Of a DNA stretch of 64,000 nucleotides, positions 7,831-16,221 are shown piece after piece. Each line of letters opens with the position of its first letter. Within the stretch, counting starts at the first letter, position 1. This DNA comes from GCA-2794515 sp034436155. Lineage in GTDB: Bacteria; Chloroflexota; Anaerolineae; Aggregatilineales; Phototrophicaceae. The position numbers were made by a program, and so were the translations under genes. Below the pieces are notes generated by a model that saw only the letters and a list, made by a program, of their open reading frames with translations, was not told where the DNA came from and made no database searches. The DNA is taken from positions 1-64,000 of the forward strand of contig DAOTVP010000083.1 of NCBI GenBank assembly GCA_034436155.1, read 5' to 3'.

Positions 7831-9534
7831 ATGCGTGAAAGTGTAAAACAATTACTCAACATCCAAGCGGGTGAGGGGCGCATGGTGTTGTTTTTCCTCG
7901 CCCATTCATTTTGTAATGGCATCACGATTGGGTTTATGGGTGCGGCGACCAGCGCCCTGTTCTTGACGCGCTATACCCCCGCCGATTTGCCCATGATGTA
8001 TATCCTCGCCACCACCATGACCTTTCTGACGGGATTAATTTATCATCCCCTCAGCCACCGATTGCCCCTCAAACGCCTATTGACGCTCAATTTATCATAC
8101 TCGTTCATGCTGATTCTCATTTTCACACTCGCCTATCTGTGGATACATGACCCATTCCCCGCCTTGTTCCTCGCCGCCAGTTTCGATTTGATATGGGTGA
8201 TGAACAGCCTCGAATTTTGGGGATTGGCGGGCAAAATATTGGATGTGCGTCAAGCCAAACGCTTGTATGGCTTATTGGGCGCGGGTGAAGTGGTGGCGAT
8301 TATCTTGAGTGGATTCACCATCCCGTTTATCGTGCCGATCGTCCGTACAGAGGGGTTATTATTTATCGCGCTCGGTGGAACAGGGTTATCACTGGTGATG
8401 ATGCGCTATATCACCCATCGGTACGCCGTATTTTTACACCGTCCCGATGTGGTGATGGTGGCGGATAGCGCCGTAGAACCGCAATCAGACCCGCGTGTCT
8501 CGCATAGGCGTTATATTTTGCTGATTTTTGCGTTGGTTAGTTTAGCCGTGTCAACATTATATGTCATAGATACGGCATTTTATGAACAAGCCTCGTTGCT
8601 CTATCCGACAGAAGAATCGCTCGCCAGCTTTTTGGGGGTGTTTTTCTCGGTGGCGGGGATATTGCAATTGCTGAGTCGGACAGTCATCACGGGGCAGTTG
8701 CTCAAACGCTACGGTGTGATGATGGGGTTGCTGGTTTTTCCCGCGTTGCTCTTCACCTTTGGGGTGGTGGTGCTAGTGGGGGTGAGCATCGGCGAGGCGC
8801 TCATCGTGGCGTGGGCGGTCATCGTGATGAAATGGGTCGATAGAGGCTTGCGCTATACGCTCAATCAATCTACGGTGCTAATTTTATACCAACCCTTGCC
8901 GACTCATCAGCGCGTGCCTGTCCAAACCCGTGTCGAGAGTAATGTCGAGGCGTTAGCGGGGTTGGGGATAGGCATTGTGTTGCTCATCCTCACCAACCAA
9001 TTCGATTTTGGCACATTGCAATTGGTGATTTTAGTCTTGGTGATTTGTGTGGTGTGGATAGGCATTGTGTTGAGTATCCGCCGTCCATATGTCATGACAT
9101 TGGTGCAAACCCTCACCTTTGAACGGGTGAACGATCCCACCCATACCACTACGCAGGCGTTACCTGTGATGATGGATGCTGATGCAGAATTAGACGATAT
9201 CGATATAGAGACGGTGCATCAAAATATCATCGCCGAAGCAGAGAACGCATTATCGTTGCTCGAAAAAGGGGCTATTGCCGATATTCAACCGATTAAACGG
9301 CGCATTTTACATTTGGTGGCGTTGTTGGTGCATCCCGCCGAGTTAATCCTCGAAATTGAGCAGCATATTTTTCTGCCCATCAAAGAACGGCGGGCTTATG
9401 CACTAGAGGCATTAGAGATGTTGCTCATGTCGCCGATAAAAGGGGTGGTGTTGCCCTTATTTGAGGAATTATCTCATCTTGACCAAGCCGAAAAATTACG
9501 GGAGGCATTGGCACGCCTCCCGTCTGAAGAGTAG
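7831..9534 (+). CDS. Polytopic NTT/MFS-like carrier with helical C-terminal domain
   Basis: A 567-residue protein with about 10-12 transmembrane helices over residues 15-430, then a soluble helical region (about 440-565) with HEAT-like character. The loop RQAKRLYGLLGAGEVVA resembles the segment of nucleotide transporter (NTT, ATP/ADP translocase) and related MFS proteins that follows the fourth helix. Long NTT-like proteins with C-terminal HEAT repeats occur in many free-living bacteria and their substrates are mostly unknown. It has no clear ribosome site and follows the TIR gene by 5 bases, so translational coupling is likely. A carrier for a nucleotide made or used by the TIR proteins is an attractive but untested idea. 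Alternative: an unrelated MFS permease. Confidence 0.75.
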   Translation: MRESVKQLLNIQAGEGRMVLFFLAHSFCNGITIGFMGAATSALFLTRYTPADLPMMYILATTMTFLTGLIYHPLSHRLPLKRLLTLNLSYSFMLILIFTLAYLWIHDPFPALFLAASFDLIWVMNSLEFWGLAGKILDVRQAKRLYGLLGAGEVVAIILSGFTIPFIVPIVRTEGLLFIALGGTGLSLVMMRYITHRYAVFLHRPDVVMVADSAVEPQSDPRVSHRRYILLIFALVSLAVSTLYVIDTAFYEQASLLYPTEESLASFLGVFFSVAGILQLLSRTVITGQLLKRYGVMMGLLVFPALLFTFGVVVLVGVSIGEALIVAWAVIVMKWVDRGLRYTLNQSTVLILYQPLPTHQRVPVQTRVESNVEALAGLGIGIVLLILTNQFDFGTLQLVILVLVICVVWIGIVLSIRRPYVMTLVQTLTFERVNDPTHTTTQALPVMMDADAELDDIDIETVHQNIIAEAENALSLLEKGAIADIQPIKRRILHLVALLVHPAELILEIEQHIFLPIKERRAYALEALEMLLMSPIKGVVLPLFEELSHLDQAEKLREALARLPSEE

Positions 9535-9603
9535 ACGCGCAGAAGCGCGTCCGTACAGGCATAAGGGTGATTATTGATGTATAGGGACGGCATGTATGCA
9601 ATC
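9534..9603. repeat. Paired-hairpin intergenic element, copy B
   Basis: GACGCGC-AGAA-GCGCGTC plus CGTACAG starts within the stop codon of the carrier gene (9534-9558). A second, imperfect arm GGGACGGCATGTATGC follows at 9584-9599. The layout matches copy A; stem 1 differs from it by one base. It separates convergent genes. Confidence 0.7.
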
Positions 9604-9617
9604 CAAAATCGTCCAAT

Positions 9618-10658
9618 TTATCCCTGTTGTGAATATTCTTTGCCAGGGCGCAATTCTTTCTCGTAACTTTCATACGATTCGGCGACACGCATCCCCGCGT
9701 TTATATACAATTTATTCGCACCTGTCAGGCTACTGCCGTCTACATACAAACTGACTTTGCGTTTGCCCCGTTTCCACTGTTCGTGGAATGATTTGAGCAA
9801 TACCGCTTTGCCATATCCGCGACCACGATAGGCTTTGGTCACACCCAATTGTGCCACATAGCCTTCATCGGGGTTGACATCATTTTCGCGCCAATTAAAC
9901 GCATAGGCGGCGATGGTGTCACCATCCATGAGCATATACCACATATCGGGTGTGAATAATTTTTTATCGAGCATGTAATCGCTCCAACGCTTATACATCA
10001 CCTCGAAATCTTCTTCGATAAAACCACGATGGTCACGGAAGGCTTCGCGGTGGGCGCTATAGGCTTTGCGCGTGTCGTTGAGTTCGCTCATCGTCACCCA
10101 ACGCAGACCATCAGGGGCGGGCGGGTCTATGGGCATCGCTTCATCCAATTCGATGAGCATTTTCTGCCATGCCTGACCTGTGGGCATCAGCCCTTGCGCG
10201 ATTAGTAAATCATGCGCGTGTGGATTTTTGTTATTGCGACCTGCGCTCAAGACGATACGCGCATCGGCTGGAACACGGTCAAATACACGATTGGCTAAAT
10301 TCGCCCCCCATGCCAATAGATACGTGCCGATACCGCGCCCGATATAATCAGGATGCACATGTCCCCATAATCTGGGTCGGACGGGGATGGTGGATGTGTC
10401 ATATAATTCTTGATAGGCTATCATCTGTCCGTCTTGGGTGAAGAAGGCGAGCGTGGATGTTGCCATATTGAATTCGGGGTCTTCCCATTCAAAACGGATA
10501 CCTTCTTCGGTATCTGTTCCCGAAATGCCAAAATGATGATTGCTGGCATTGAATAAATCTGCGCCAGCTTTGGCATCATCTAACGTGGCAGGGCGGATGA
10601 TGAATTCTTGCTCAAATTGCGGGGTTTGCGTTTGTTGCTCATAAATAATGGTGGTCAT
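9618..10658 (-). CDS. Two-domain GNAT N-acetyltransferase
   Basis: A 346-residue protein built of two GNAT folds. The N-terminal unit starts FIIRPATLDDA and carries an acetyl-CoA loop YIGRGIGTYLL. The C-terminal unit has the stronger acetyl-CoA motif A (QLGVTKAYRGRGYGKAVLLK) and the usual GANKLYINAGM ending. Tandem GNAT enzymes of this length include mycothiol synthase (MshD)-like proteins and antibiotic acetyltransferases; the acceptor here is unknown. The longer frame starting at 10808 is unlikely: the ATG at 10658 has a GGAG site and begins just before the domain. It is paralogous to the next gene upstream and probably cotranscribed with it. Confidence 0.9.
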   Translation of the reverse strand: MTTIIYEQQTQTPQFEQEFIIRPATLDDAKAGADLFNASNHHFGISGTDTEEGIRFEWEDPEFNMATSTLAFFTQDGQMIAYQELYDTSTIPVRPRLWGHVHPDYIGRGIGTYLLAWGANLANRVFDRVPADARIVLSAGRNNKNPHAHDLLIAQGLMPTGQAWQKMLIELDEAMPIDPPAPDGLRWVTMSELNDTRKAYSAHREAFRDHRGFIEEDFEVMYKRWSDYMLDKKLFTPDMWYMLMDGDTIAAYAFNWRENDVNPDEGYVAQLGVTKAYRGRGYGKAVLLKSFHEQWKRGKRKVSLYVDGSSLTGANKLYINAGMRVAESYESYEKELRPGKEYSQQG

Positions 10659-10750
10659 TGGGTTATACTCCAAAATAAAAACAATAGATGTGATTTGATG
10701 ATATAGGTAGCATATACGGCTGCGCCTAATGCCACCCGACACGATATATT

Positions 10751-11770
10751 TCATCCCTGATTGGTATATTCTACGCCATCGCGCAACACTTTTTCGTAGG
10801 CGTGCCATCTCCGAAAGACGCGCATCCCCGCATTTTCGTATAACCGAATTGCGCCTGTGAGATTGTTCGAATCGGCATTCAAGCCGACTCTGCGTAAGCC
10901 CCGCGCATATAAATCGTAAAAACTGTGTTGCAACAAGGCTTTGCCGATTCCGCGTTTGCGATAGTCGCGCAACACGCCGAAGTCATCCACCCAACCTTTA
11001 TGCGGATCATCCCATGCCGACATCGCGCACAACGAAAAGCCGATGAGATTATCACCATCCAGCGCCAAGTACCACGTCTCTTGGGTGATTTTGGGGTCGT
11101 TGGCGACATAATGTTGATACTTGGCGAAGGCTTTATCGAAATCGGTCTCGATGAAGCCCCGATGGTCGCGGAACGCCTCGCGGAATACCCGATAGACTTC
11201 GCGCAGGTCGTTAAATTCGGGATACGTGATAATGCGGATGTTATCGGGGAAGGTCGGTTTTTGTGGCGGGGTGTCGAATTCGATAATCATGTTTACATTG
11301 CCACGATGGGTGGTGAATCCCAGCGTTTCGAGCAGTTCTTTAGAACTATGATTTTCGCTATACACACTTGTCGTCAGCGTCAGGCGGGCATCTTCGGGGA
11401 TGAGCGGGATATTTTCTTGGCTACGTGCTTGCGCCCATTCGAGGATAGCCGTCCCAACACCGAGCCTACGCCATTCAGGATGCACATACGACCAGATATA
11501 CGGTCTGACGGGCATTTCTTTGTTCTCATAGAGGATACTAAAGCTGATGAGCGTGCCATTTGGCGCGAATACCAGACGAGTATCACGGGCGATGTCAAAA
11601 TCGGGCGCTTGCCACTCTGCGAGCAATTCATCGCGGGTGGTGCTGGTATAACCATAAAATTCGCTATCCGATGTTTTCACCAATTGATAAAAAATGTCGA
11701 TGTCGTCTAATTCGGCATGGCGAATGGTGAAGGCGTAATCGAGTTCAATGTGTGGGTGTTTCGGTAACAT
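10751..11770 (-). CDS. Two-domain GNAT N-acetyltransferase (paralogue)
   Basis: A 339-residue tandem GNAT protein related throughout to the gene at 9618. The first unit starts FTIRHAELDD with a CoA loop EWRRLGVGTAILEWA. The second has DFGVLRDYRKRGIGKALLQ and ends in LTGAIRLYENAGMRVFRRW. The shared block FREAFRDHRGFIE..F between the units is nearly identical in both paralogues and marks a tandem gene duplication. Substrate unknown. A strong GAGGG site lies 5 bases before the ATG. The 92 bases to the next gene contain only its ribosome site as far as I can see. Confidence 0.9.
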   Translation of the reverse strand: MLPKHPHIELDYAFTIRHAELDDIDIFYQLVKTSDSEFYGYTSTTRDELLAEWQAPDFDIARDTRLVFAPNGTLISFSILYENKEMPVRPYIWSYVHPEWRRLGVGTAILEWAQARSQENIPLIPEDARLTLTTSVYSENHSSKELLETLGFTTHRGNVNMIIEFDTPPQKPTFPDNIRIITYPEFNDLREVYRVFREAFRDHRGFIETDFDKAFAKYQHYVANDPKITQETWYLALDGDNLIGFSLCAMSAWDDPHKGWVDDFGVLRDYRKRGIGKALLQHSFYDLYARGLRRVGLNADSNNLTGAIRLYENAGMRVFRRWHAYEKVLRDGVEYTNQG

Positions 11771-11906
11771 AATTCCCTCTTTTTGTATCTTTATGAACCT
11801 TTAAGAGTATATATCAATTTTTACGGATTGTAAAGGCTCACGATAGCCCATTGTGTGTTTTTAACAGTCTCATAACAGGTTTATACGTGCAAAATTGCCA
11901 TTCACC

Positions 11907-11935
11907 TTAACAATCAGATTGTTTTGGGGTATGAT
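11907..11935 (+). promoter_or_regulatory. Promoter for the secreted protein gene
   Basis: TTAACA at 11907-11912 and TATGAT at 11930-11935 with a 17-base spacer, about 54 bases before the chosen start codon. The rest of the 218-base gap shows nothing else definite. Confidence 0.55.
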
Positions 11936-11988
11936 TACGTCCGATTTTTGACCGTGTTCCTAGATTACCCATCGGAGATATGACTAGC

Positions 11989-13302
11989 ATGTCTAAAAAG
12001 ACGACACAAAGACTTTACTATTATTTTGCCGTGTTTATGGCAGTTTTGATGGTGGCTTCGTTGATTTTGCCATCTATCTCGCAAAATTTGACACAACAAC
12101 AACAATTGAACCAAGCACTCACCCCCGTGCCAACGACTACCCCAATCCCGCCCACATTCCCGCCACCGCTCACCGATTTTAGCGGGATTACCTTCGCGGA
12201 AGATTATTTACATCCATCGGGCTTATTCTACGTGAATTTGCCCAGTGGTTGGACGGTCTCGAATACGGTGAATAATACGCGCCAAGCGCAAGTGAGTTTG
12301 AATAACCCAGAGCGGGTTAGCGTCATTGAGATGTATATCGAGCGTCCCAGTACCCCTGTCACCACACCTGAAGAGGTGAGTGGATTATATACTTCTGGCA
12401 CACTGGCATCGGGCTGGCGCGATTATGATAGCTGGCGCGAGGCAGGTGAACGTCGTTATGTCGATGATCGCGTGATTATTGACTTCGTGTTATCGGATAG
12501 TGGGGTAGATTATTTCGCTCAACACAGCGCGTGGACAGATGGCACATGGGTGTATGTGGTGCGCGTGGTCGTCCCCTCGAATGCCAGCGATTTGATGTTC
12601 TGGCTCACCGAAAATATGCCCAATCATTTCCATGTGTTAGAAGCCTACAAAGGCACACCGTTGGGTTGGACGGCGCGTTACAATCAACTGACCAATACCT
12701 TCATCCGCTATTCCAACGCTTGGCGTATTTTAGATGGGAGCGTTGCTCAATTAGATCGTCCGATTACGCTTGGTGTAGATGATGCCACATCGATTGTCAT
12801 CAATACGACCGATGGCAACATTGCCGATGAAGCCGCCGCTCGTGAATTTGTCAGTGGCTTGCGTCGTAATATCGAAATTGTCAGCGTGGCAGAAACGACT
12901 CGTCCGGGCATGTCTGGTTTTAGTGTTGCCTATAAATTCTTCACGCCCGATGGTGAAGAACGCAATGGTTTAGCCTTATTGATGAATGGTGAAGATGGCA
13001 AATTGCACACCGCAATTGGGCGTATCGCCAGTGGTGGGGTCGATTTGAATACCGATGTCGCTCGCGCGCAATTCTTTGATTTTGTCACCGCCATGGATAG
13101 CTTCTCACTGCTCACAGGTTTGAATTTGCCCGCCTTGCCACAACCCACAGCCACACCAACGCGCATCCCTGCCACACCCGTCCCAACAACCGAAGTCACA
13201 CCTGAAATGACGGCTGAAGCGGATGAGGCAGTAGACGTCACACCAGAAATGACCGATATGCCCGAAGAAGAAATGACGGCAGAGGCAACCCCTAGCAATT
13301 AA
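11989..13302 (+). CDS. Membrane-anchored extracytoplasmic protein, function unknown
   Basis: About 437 residues. A short basic start (MSKKTTQRLYYY) and one hydrophobic helix (FAVFMAVLMVASLILPSI) are followed by a Thr/Pro linker. Two beta-rich units of PsbP-like appearance follow (around HPSGLFYVNLPSGWTV and FIRYSNAWRILDG), and then an acidic Thr/Pro tail (TPEMTAEADEAVDVTPEMT). No lipobox is present, so the helix is probably an uncleaved anchor. An alternative ATG at 11980 would leave only 2 bases to the GGAG site at 11974-11977; the ATG at 11989 leaves 11. Followed by a terminator hairpin. Confidence 0.75.
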   Translation: MSKKTTQRLYYYFAVFMAVLMVASLILPSISQNLTQQQQLNQALTPVPTTTPIPPTFPPPLTDFSGITFAEDYLHPSGLFYVNLPSGWTVSNTVNNTRQAQVSLNNPERVSVIEMYIERPSTPVTTPEEVSGLYTSGTLASGWRDYDSWREAGERRYVDDRVIIDFVLSDSGVDYFAQHSAWTDGTWVYVVRVVVPSNASDLMFWLTENMPNHFHVLEAYKGTPLGWTARYNQLTNTFIRYSNAWRILDGSVAQLDRPITLGVDDATSIVINTTDGNIADEAAAREFVSGLRRNIEIVSVAETTRPGMSGFSVAYKFFTPDGEERNGLALLMNGEDGKLHTAIGRIASGGVDLNTDVARAQFFDFVTAMDSFSLLTGLNLPALPQPTATPTRIPATPVPTTEVTPEMTAEADEAVDVTPEMTDMPEEEMTAEATPSN

Positions 13303-13327
13303 ATCGAATGGTTTATAAATATAGAAG

Positions 13328-13398
13328 GACGCGCTTCTGCGCGTCCGTACAGACAATAGGGGAGCATGTGGTGGGGCATGAGAAAAATTATGCCCCAC
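13328..13398 (+). repeat. Paired-hairpin intergenic element, copy C, with terminator
   Basis: Stem 1 is GACGCGC-TTCT-GCGCGTC plus CGTACAG (13328-13352): same arms as copy B but with the loop reverse-complemented. Stem 2 is GTGGGGCAT / ATGCCCCAC (13371-13379 and 13390-13398), followed by TATTATTTTTC, so it should terminate transcription of the upstream plus-strand gene. Confidence 0.7.
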
Positions 13399-13400
13399 TA

Positions 13401-13874
13401 TTATTTTTCTTTCTCAAAAAAGATTTGCACTTTCAGGTTGGCGAATTTGATAAAATCACCATTGGCAAGCGGGTATGTCTCGTTAGATTTCAGCTTTTTG
13501 CCATTCACAAACGTACCGTTGGTGCTTTGCATATCTTTGATGATAAGACCATGACGGTCATCGGGGATAATCATAGCATGAAAACGCGATACCCCAAAAA
13601 CTCCCTTATCATAATCCTCCATGTCTATATCAATATGCCGTTTGGCAATATTTGAGCGTCGCCCAACTGTGAGATGTGGCGCAATGTTATCGAATACCAA
13701 TTCCGACATATCAGGCATCACCACGCGCACACGCTTTGGCGCAAGTGACCCCCCTAAAATCATTGTCCCGCCGTCTGTTGTGTTGGGTGGGGGCAAAATA
13801 TTCAGTTGCCGTGTTTCGCCTGCATCACCGTCATGTTCTTCTGGCGTATCGAAACGCTTTGTATCTTCCGACAT
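13401..13874 (-). CDS. FHA domain protein
   Basis: A 157-residue cytoplasmic protein. A flexible acidic N-terminal part (about 1-60) contains TRQ, a plausible target for a Ser/Thr kinase, as in GarA/Rv1827-type regulators. The forkhead-associated domain (about 65-152) shows the phosphothreonine-binding signature: LTVGRRS, GVSRFHAMI and STNGTFVNGKKL. FHA domains bind phosphothreonine peptides, usually downstream of PknB-like kinases; no such kinase lies in this window. The role as an FHA adaptor is solid, the partner unknown. Confidence 0.9.
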   Translation of the reverse strand: MSEDTKRFDTPEEHDGDAGETRQLNILPPPNTTDGGTMILGGSLAPKRVRVVMPDMSELVFDNIAPHLTVGRRSNIAKRHIDIDMEDYDKGVFGVSRFHAMIIPDDRHGLIIKDMQSTNGTFVNGKKLKSNETYPLANGDFIKFANLKVQIFFEKEK

Positions 13875-13967
13875 GGTTATTTATCCTAAACTCGACATAC
13901 AAAATTTGATATAACTGTATTATATCACCAATGTGAAAAACGTAAACGTCAGGTTATAAAAATAATT

Positions 13968-14339
13968 TTACAATGTACGCCTCACCCGCTCTAAAAATAG
14001 GGTTAAATCATGAATGCTGACAGGTTTTAACATCACCATATCGCACAGATGGTCTAATTCATCGGTTGCCATATACGCATTTGCGGTAACAACCAGCACA
14101 TACATCTCTTTACGAAATTCAGAATCTTTAATCTGATTGAGTACCTCAATGCCATCTATACCGGGCATTTGTAAATCGATCACCAAAATATTGAACGGTT
14201 TGCTTTTGAGCAACTCTAGCCCATCGCGCCCGTTATAAGCAATATCCACCGTGTAACCTGCTTTTTCGAGCGCAATCCGAAAAATGTCGCAATTATACCA
14301 ATTATCATCTATGACCAGTGCCTGAAAGATCTTTGACAT
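13968..14339 (-). CDS. Single-domain response regulator
   Basis: A 123-residue CheY-like receiver with nothing after it. It has the acidic pair in LVIDDNW, the phospho-acceptor Asp in ILVIDLQMPGIDG, Thr in VLVVTANAY and Lys in MLKPVSIHD. It begins 16 bases after the stop of the MASE1 kinase and is surely its partner. The start at 14339 has GGAG 6 bases upstream; an in-frame ATG at 14351 lacks a site. Output is probably protein-protein interaction or a phosphorelay. Confidence 0.9.
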   Translation of the reverse strand: MSKIFQALVIDDNWYNCDIFRIALEKAGYTVDIAYNGRDGLELLKSKPFNILVIDLQMPGIDGIEVLNQIKDSEFRKEMYVLVVTANAYMATDELDHLCDMVMLKPVSIHDLTLFLERVRRTL

Positions 14340-14355
14340 AATAAACTCCATCTAT

Positions 14356-16044
14356 CTATATCGGTAAAATAACAGTAAATGAACTACCTTTTCCAAGTTC
14401 TGATGTGACTTCAATTTGACCATCTAAAAAATCAACCAATTGTTTGGTGATAGATAATCCCAGCCCAGTGCCTTCAATGGTGTCGGTGGTATCATCTTCG
14501 ACTCGTGTATAGGCATCGAATAATTTATTGATAGATTCAGGTGACATGCCAATTCCTGTATCTCGGACACAGAAAAACCAATGGCTTGCGCTTTTCATGC
14601 CGATCTCAATCGTGATGAATCCTTTTGGTGTATATTTGATGGCATTCCCAACCAAATTGACGATAATTTGTTGAATTTTGGGCGCATCTACAACAAGGCG
14701 TTGGGGGGTATTTTCAAAATAATGCGTTTGGATAGTGATGGGTTTTTTGGCGGTCAGGCTTCTCATGCTCTGCAATAGTTCATCGAAAAACGGGCGTATC
14801 GAGATTTCTGTATCCTCACGGGTGAGTTTGCCTTCTTCAATTTTGGCTATATCGAGGGTATCGTTGATGAGTCCCAACAACCGATACGCATTTTGACGCA
14901 TAAACCCGACCGTTTCGGTTTGTTCATCGGTCAGTTTTCCCAACATGTTCATTGTCAAAATATCGCTATAACCGATGATGGCGTTGAGCGGTGTGCGAAA
15001 TTCATGCGACATCTGGGCGATGAAGACTGTCTTGGCATGACTGGCGTTTTCTGTCTCTTTTTGGGCGATAGCCAATGCTTCGGTGCGTTCATTCACCCGT
15101 TTTTCGAGTGTGCGATTGGTCTCTGCCAACGCATCAGAAGCCACACGCCGTTCTTTATCTGATGCCGATAACGTGAGCGCGGTGAACATCACCGTCCCGA
15201 TGAAGGCTTGTAATAAGATGAGCGAGGCGTTCACATCGGGGCGCACGAATGCCCCGTTGCCATTCACTGTACCCCATATCGCAAATCCAGAGATGAGAAA
15301 AATGCCGAGTGTCGCGCCGTGTAGTCCAAATCGTAACACGATGAACACCAAAATGGGGATGTGCAAATATTCAACAGGGAAGCCTCCGATGAATGAAATT
15401 GTGCCGACCCCCATCAGCGCGATAAATGAAAATGTCGCTTCAAGCACATCACGCCCTTCGTTAGAGACCTGTGGTAATTTGTGCCATGTGATGAGCAAGG
15501 GCGTGATAATCACCACCCCTACCGCATCGCCTAGCCACCATGTCAACCATATTTCACCGTGAAATGCGGCATCGGCAAAACCGCCGAATACCAGTGACGA
15601 TGACCCGATGGTGGCGTTCACCAGACAACTGGCTAGTGCCGTCAGCAACACGAACATCCATACAGAACGGACGGTATCGAATGGTTTGTCGATATGTCCA
15701 AATTGCCTTAAAAAATAATAGCCCAGACTGGCTTCTAATGCCGCGCCGATGCCAATTGCCAATGCTACAATCAAGCCTGTGGCATTGAAATGTGCCAAGC
15801 CAACCATCGCAAAATCGGGCAGATACAGGTTGTTATTCCCCAAAAACGACCCGAACAACACACCAGGGGCGACTTTGTATCCGAAGAAATAAATCCCGAC
15901 CAACGCAATGCCCGATGACGCAAAAACGGCGGTTGCATTGCCCGGTGGGATCACCCCGAATTGCTGGCTGATGATGCTGGTGATAGCATATATAACAGCA
16001 AGTGCTATATTGATAATCAGTGTGTTTAGTAAGGTTGGCTTCAT
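14356..16044 (-). CDS. MASE1-domain sensor histidine kinase
   Basis: A 562-residue membrane kinase. Residues about 8-300 form a MASE1 integral-membrane sensor of roughly eight helices, recognisable from GVIPPGNATAVFASSGIAL and WLTWWLGDAVGVVIITPLL. A coiled coil (TNRTLEKRVNERTEAL) leads to the HisKA H-box MSHEFRTPLNAIIGY and an HATPase domain with NLVGNAIKYTPKG, DTGIGMS and GTGLGLSITKQL. The MASE1 ligand is unknown in most bacteria. It forms a two-gene unit with the receiver gene directly downstream. Confidence 0.93.
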   Translation of the reverse strand: MKPTLLNTLIINIALAVIYAITSIISQQFGVIPPGNATAVFASSGIALVGIYFFGYKVAPGVLFGSFLGNNNLYLPDFAMVGLAHFNATGLIVALAIGIGAALEASLGYYFLRQFGHIDKPFDTVRSVWMFVLLTALASCLVNATIGSSSLVFGGFADAAFHGEIWLTWWLGDAVGVVIITPLLITWHKLPQVSNEGRDVLEATFSFIALMGVGTISFIGGFPVEYLHIPILVFIVLRFGLHGATLGIFLISGFAIWGTVNGNGAFVRPDVNASLILLQAFIGTVMFTALTLSASDKERRVASDALAETNRTLEKRVNERTEALAIAQKETENASHAKTVFIAQMSHEFRTPLNAIIGYSDILTMNMLGKLTDEQTETVGFMRQNAYRLLGLINDTLDIAKIEEGKLTREDTEISIRPFFDELLQSMRSLTAKKPITIQTHYFENTPQRLVVDAPKIQQIIVNLVGNAIKYTPKGFITIEIGMKSASHWFFCVRDTGIGMSPESINKLFDAYTRVEDDTTDTIEGTGLGLSITKQLVDFLDGQIEVTSELGKGSSFTVILPI

Positions 16045-16221
16045 ACCATTTGCACATTCAAAAACTATGAGAACGTTTCCATTTTATCATCTTCAAAAGC
16101 GATTCGATCGGTTTTTATATAAAAATTGGAAAAAAATTCATAAATAATACGTTTTTGGCATAAATCATATTTTTTGGCACAATATAGGGGCATATAAGTT
16201 TTTTTGAGAGGATGAAATTAC

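Noticed and set aside
10925..11710. A 261-codon plus-strand open frame
   Set aside because: It lies fully antisense to the GNAT paralogue at 10751-11770, has no ribosome site and no recognisable domain; the minus-strand protein is clear.
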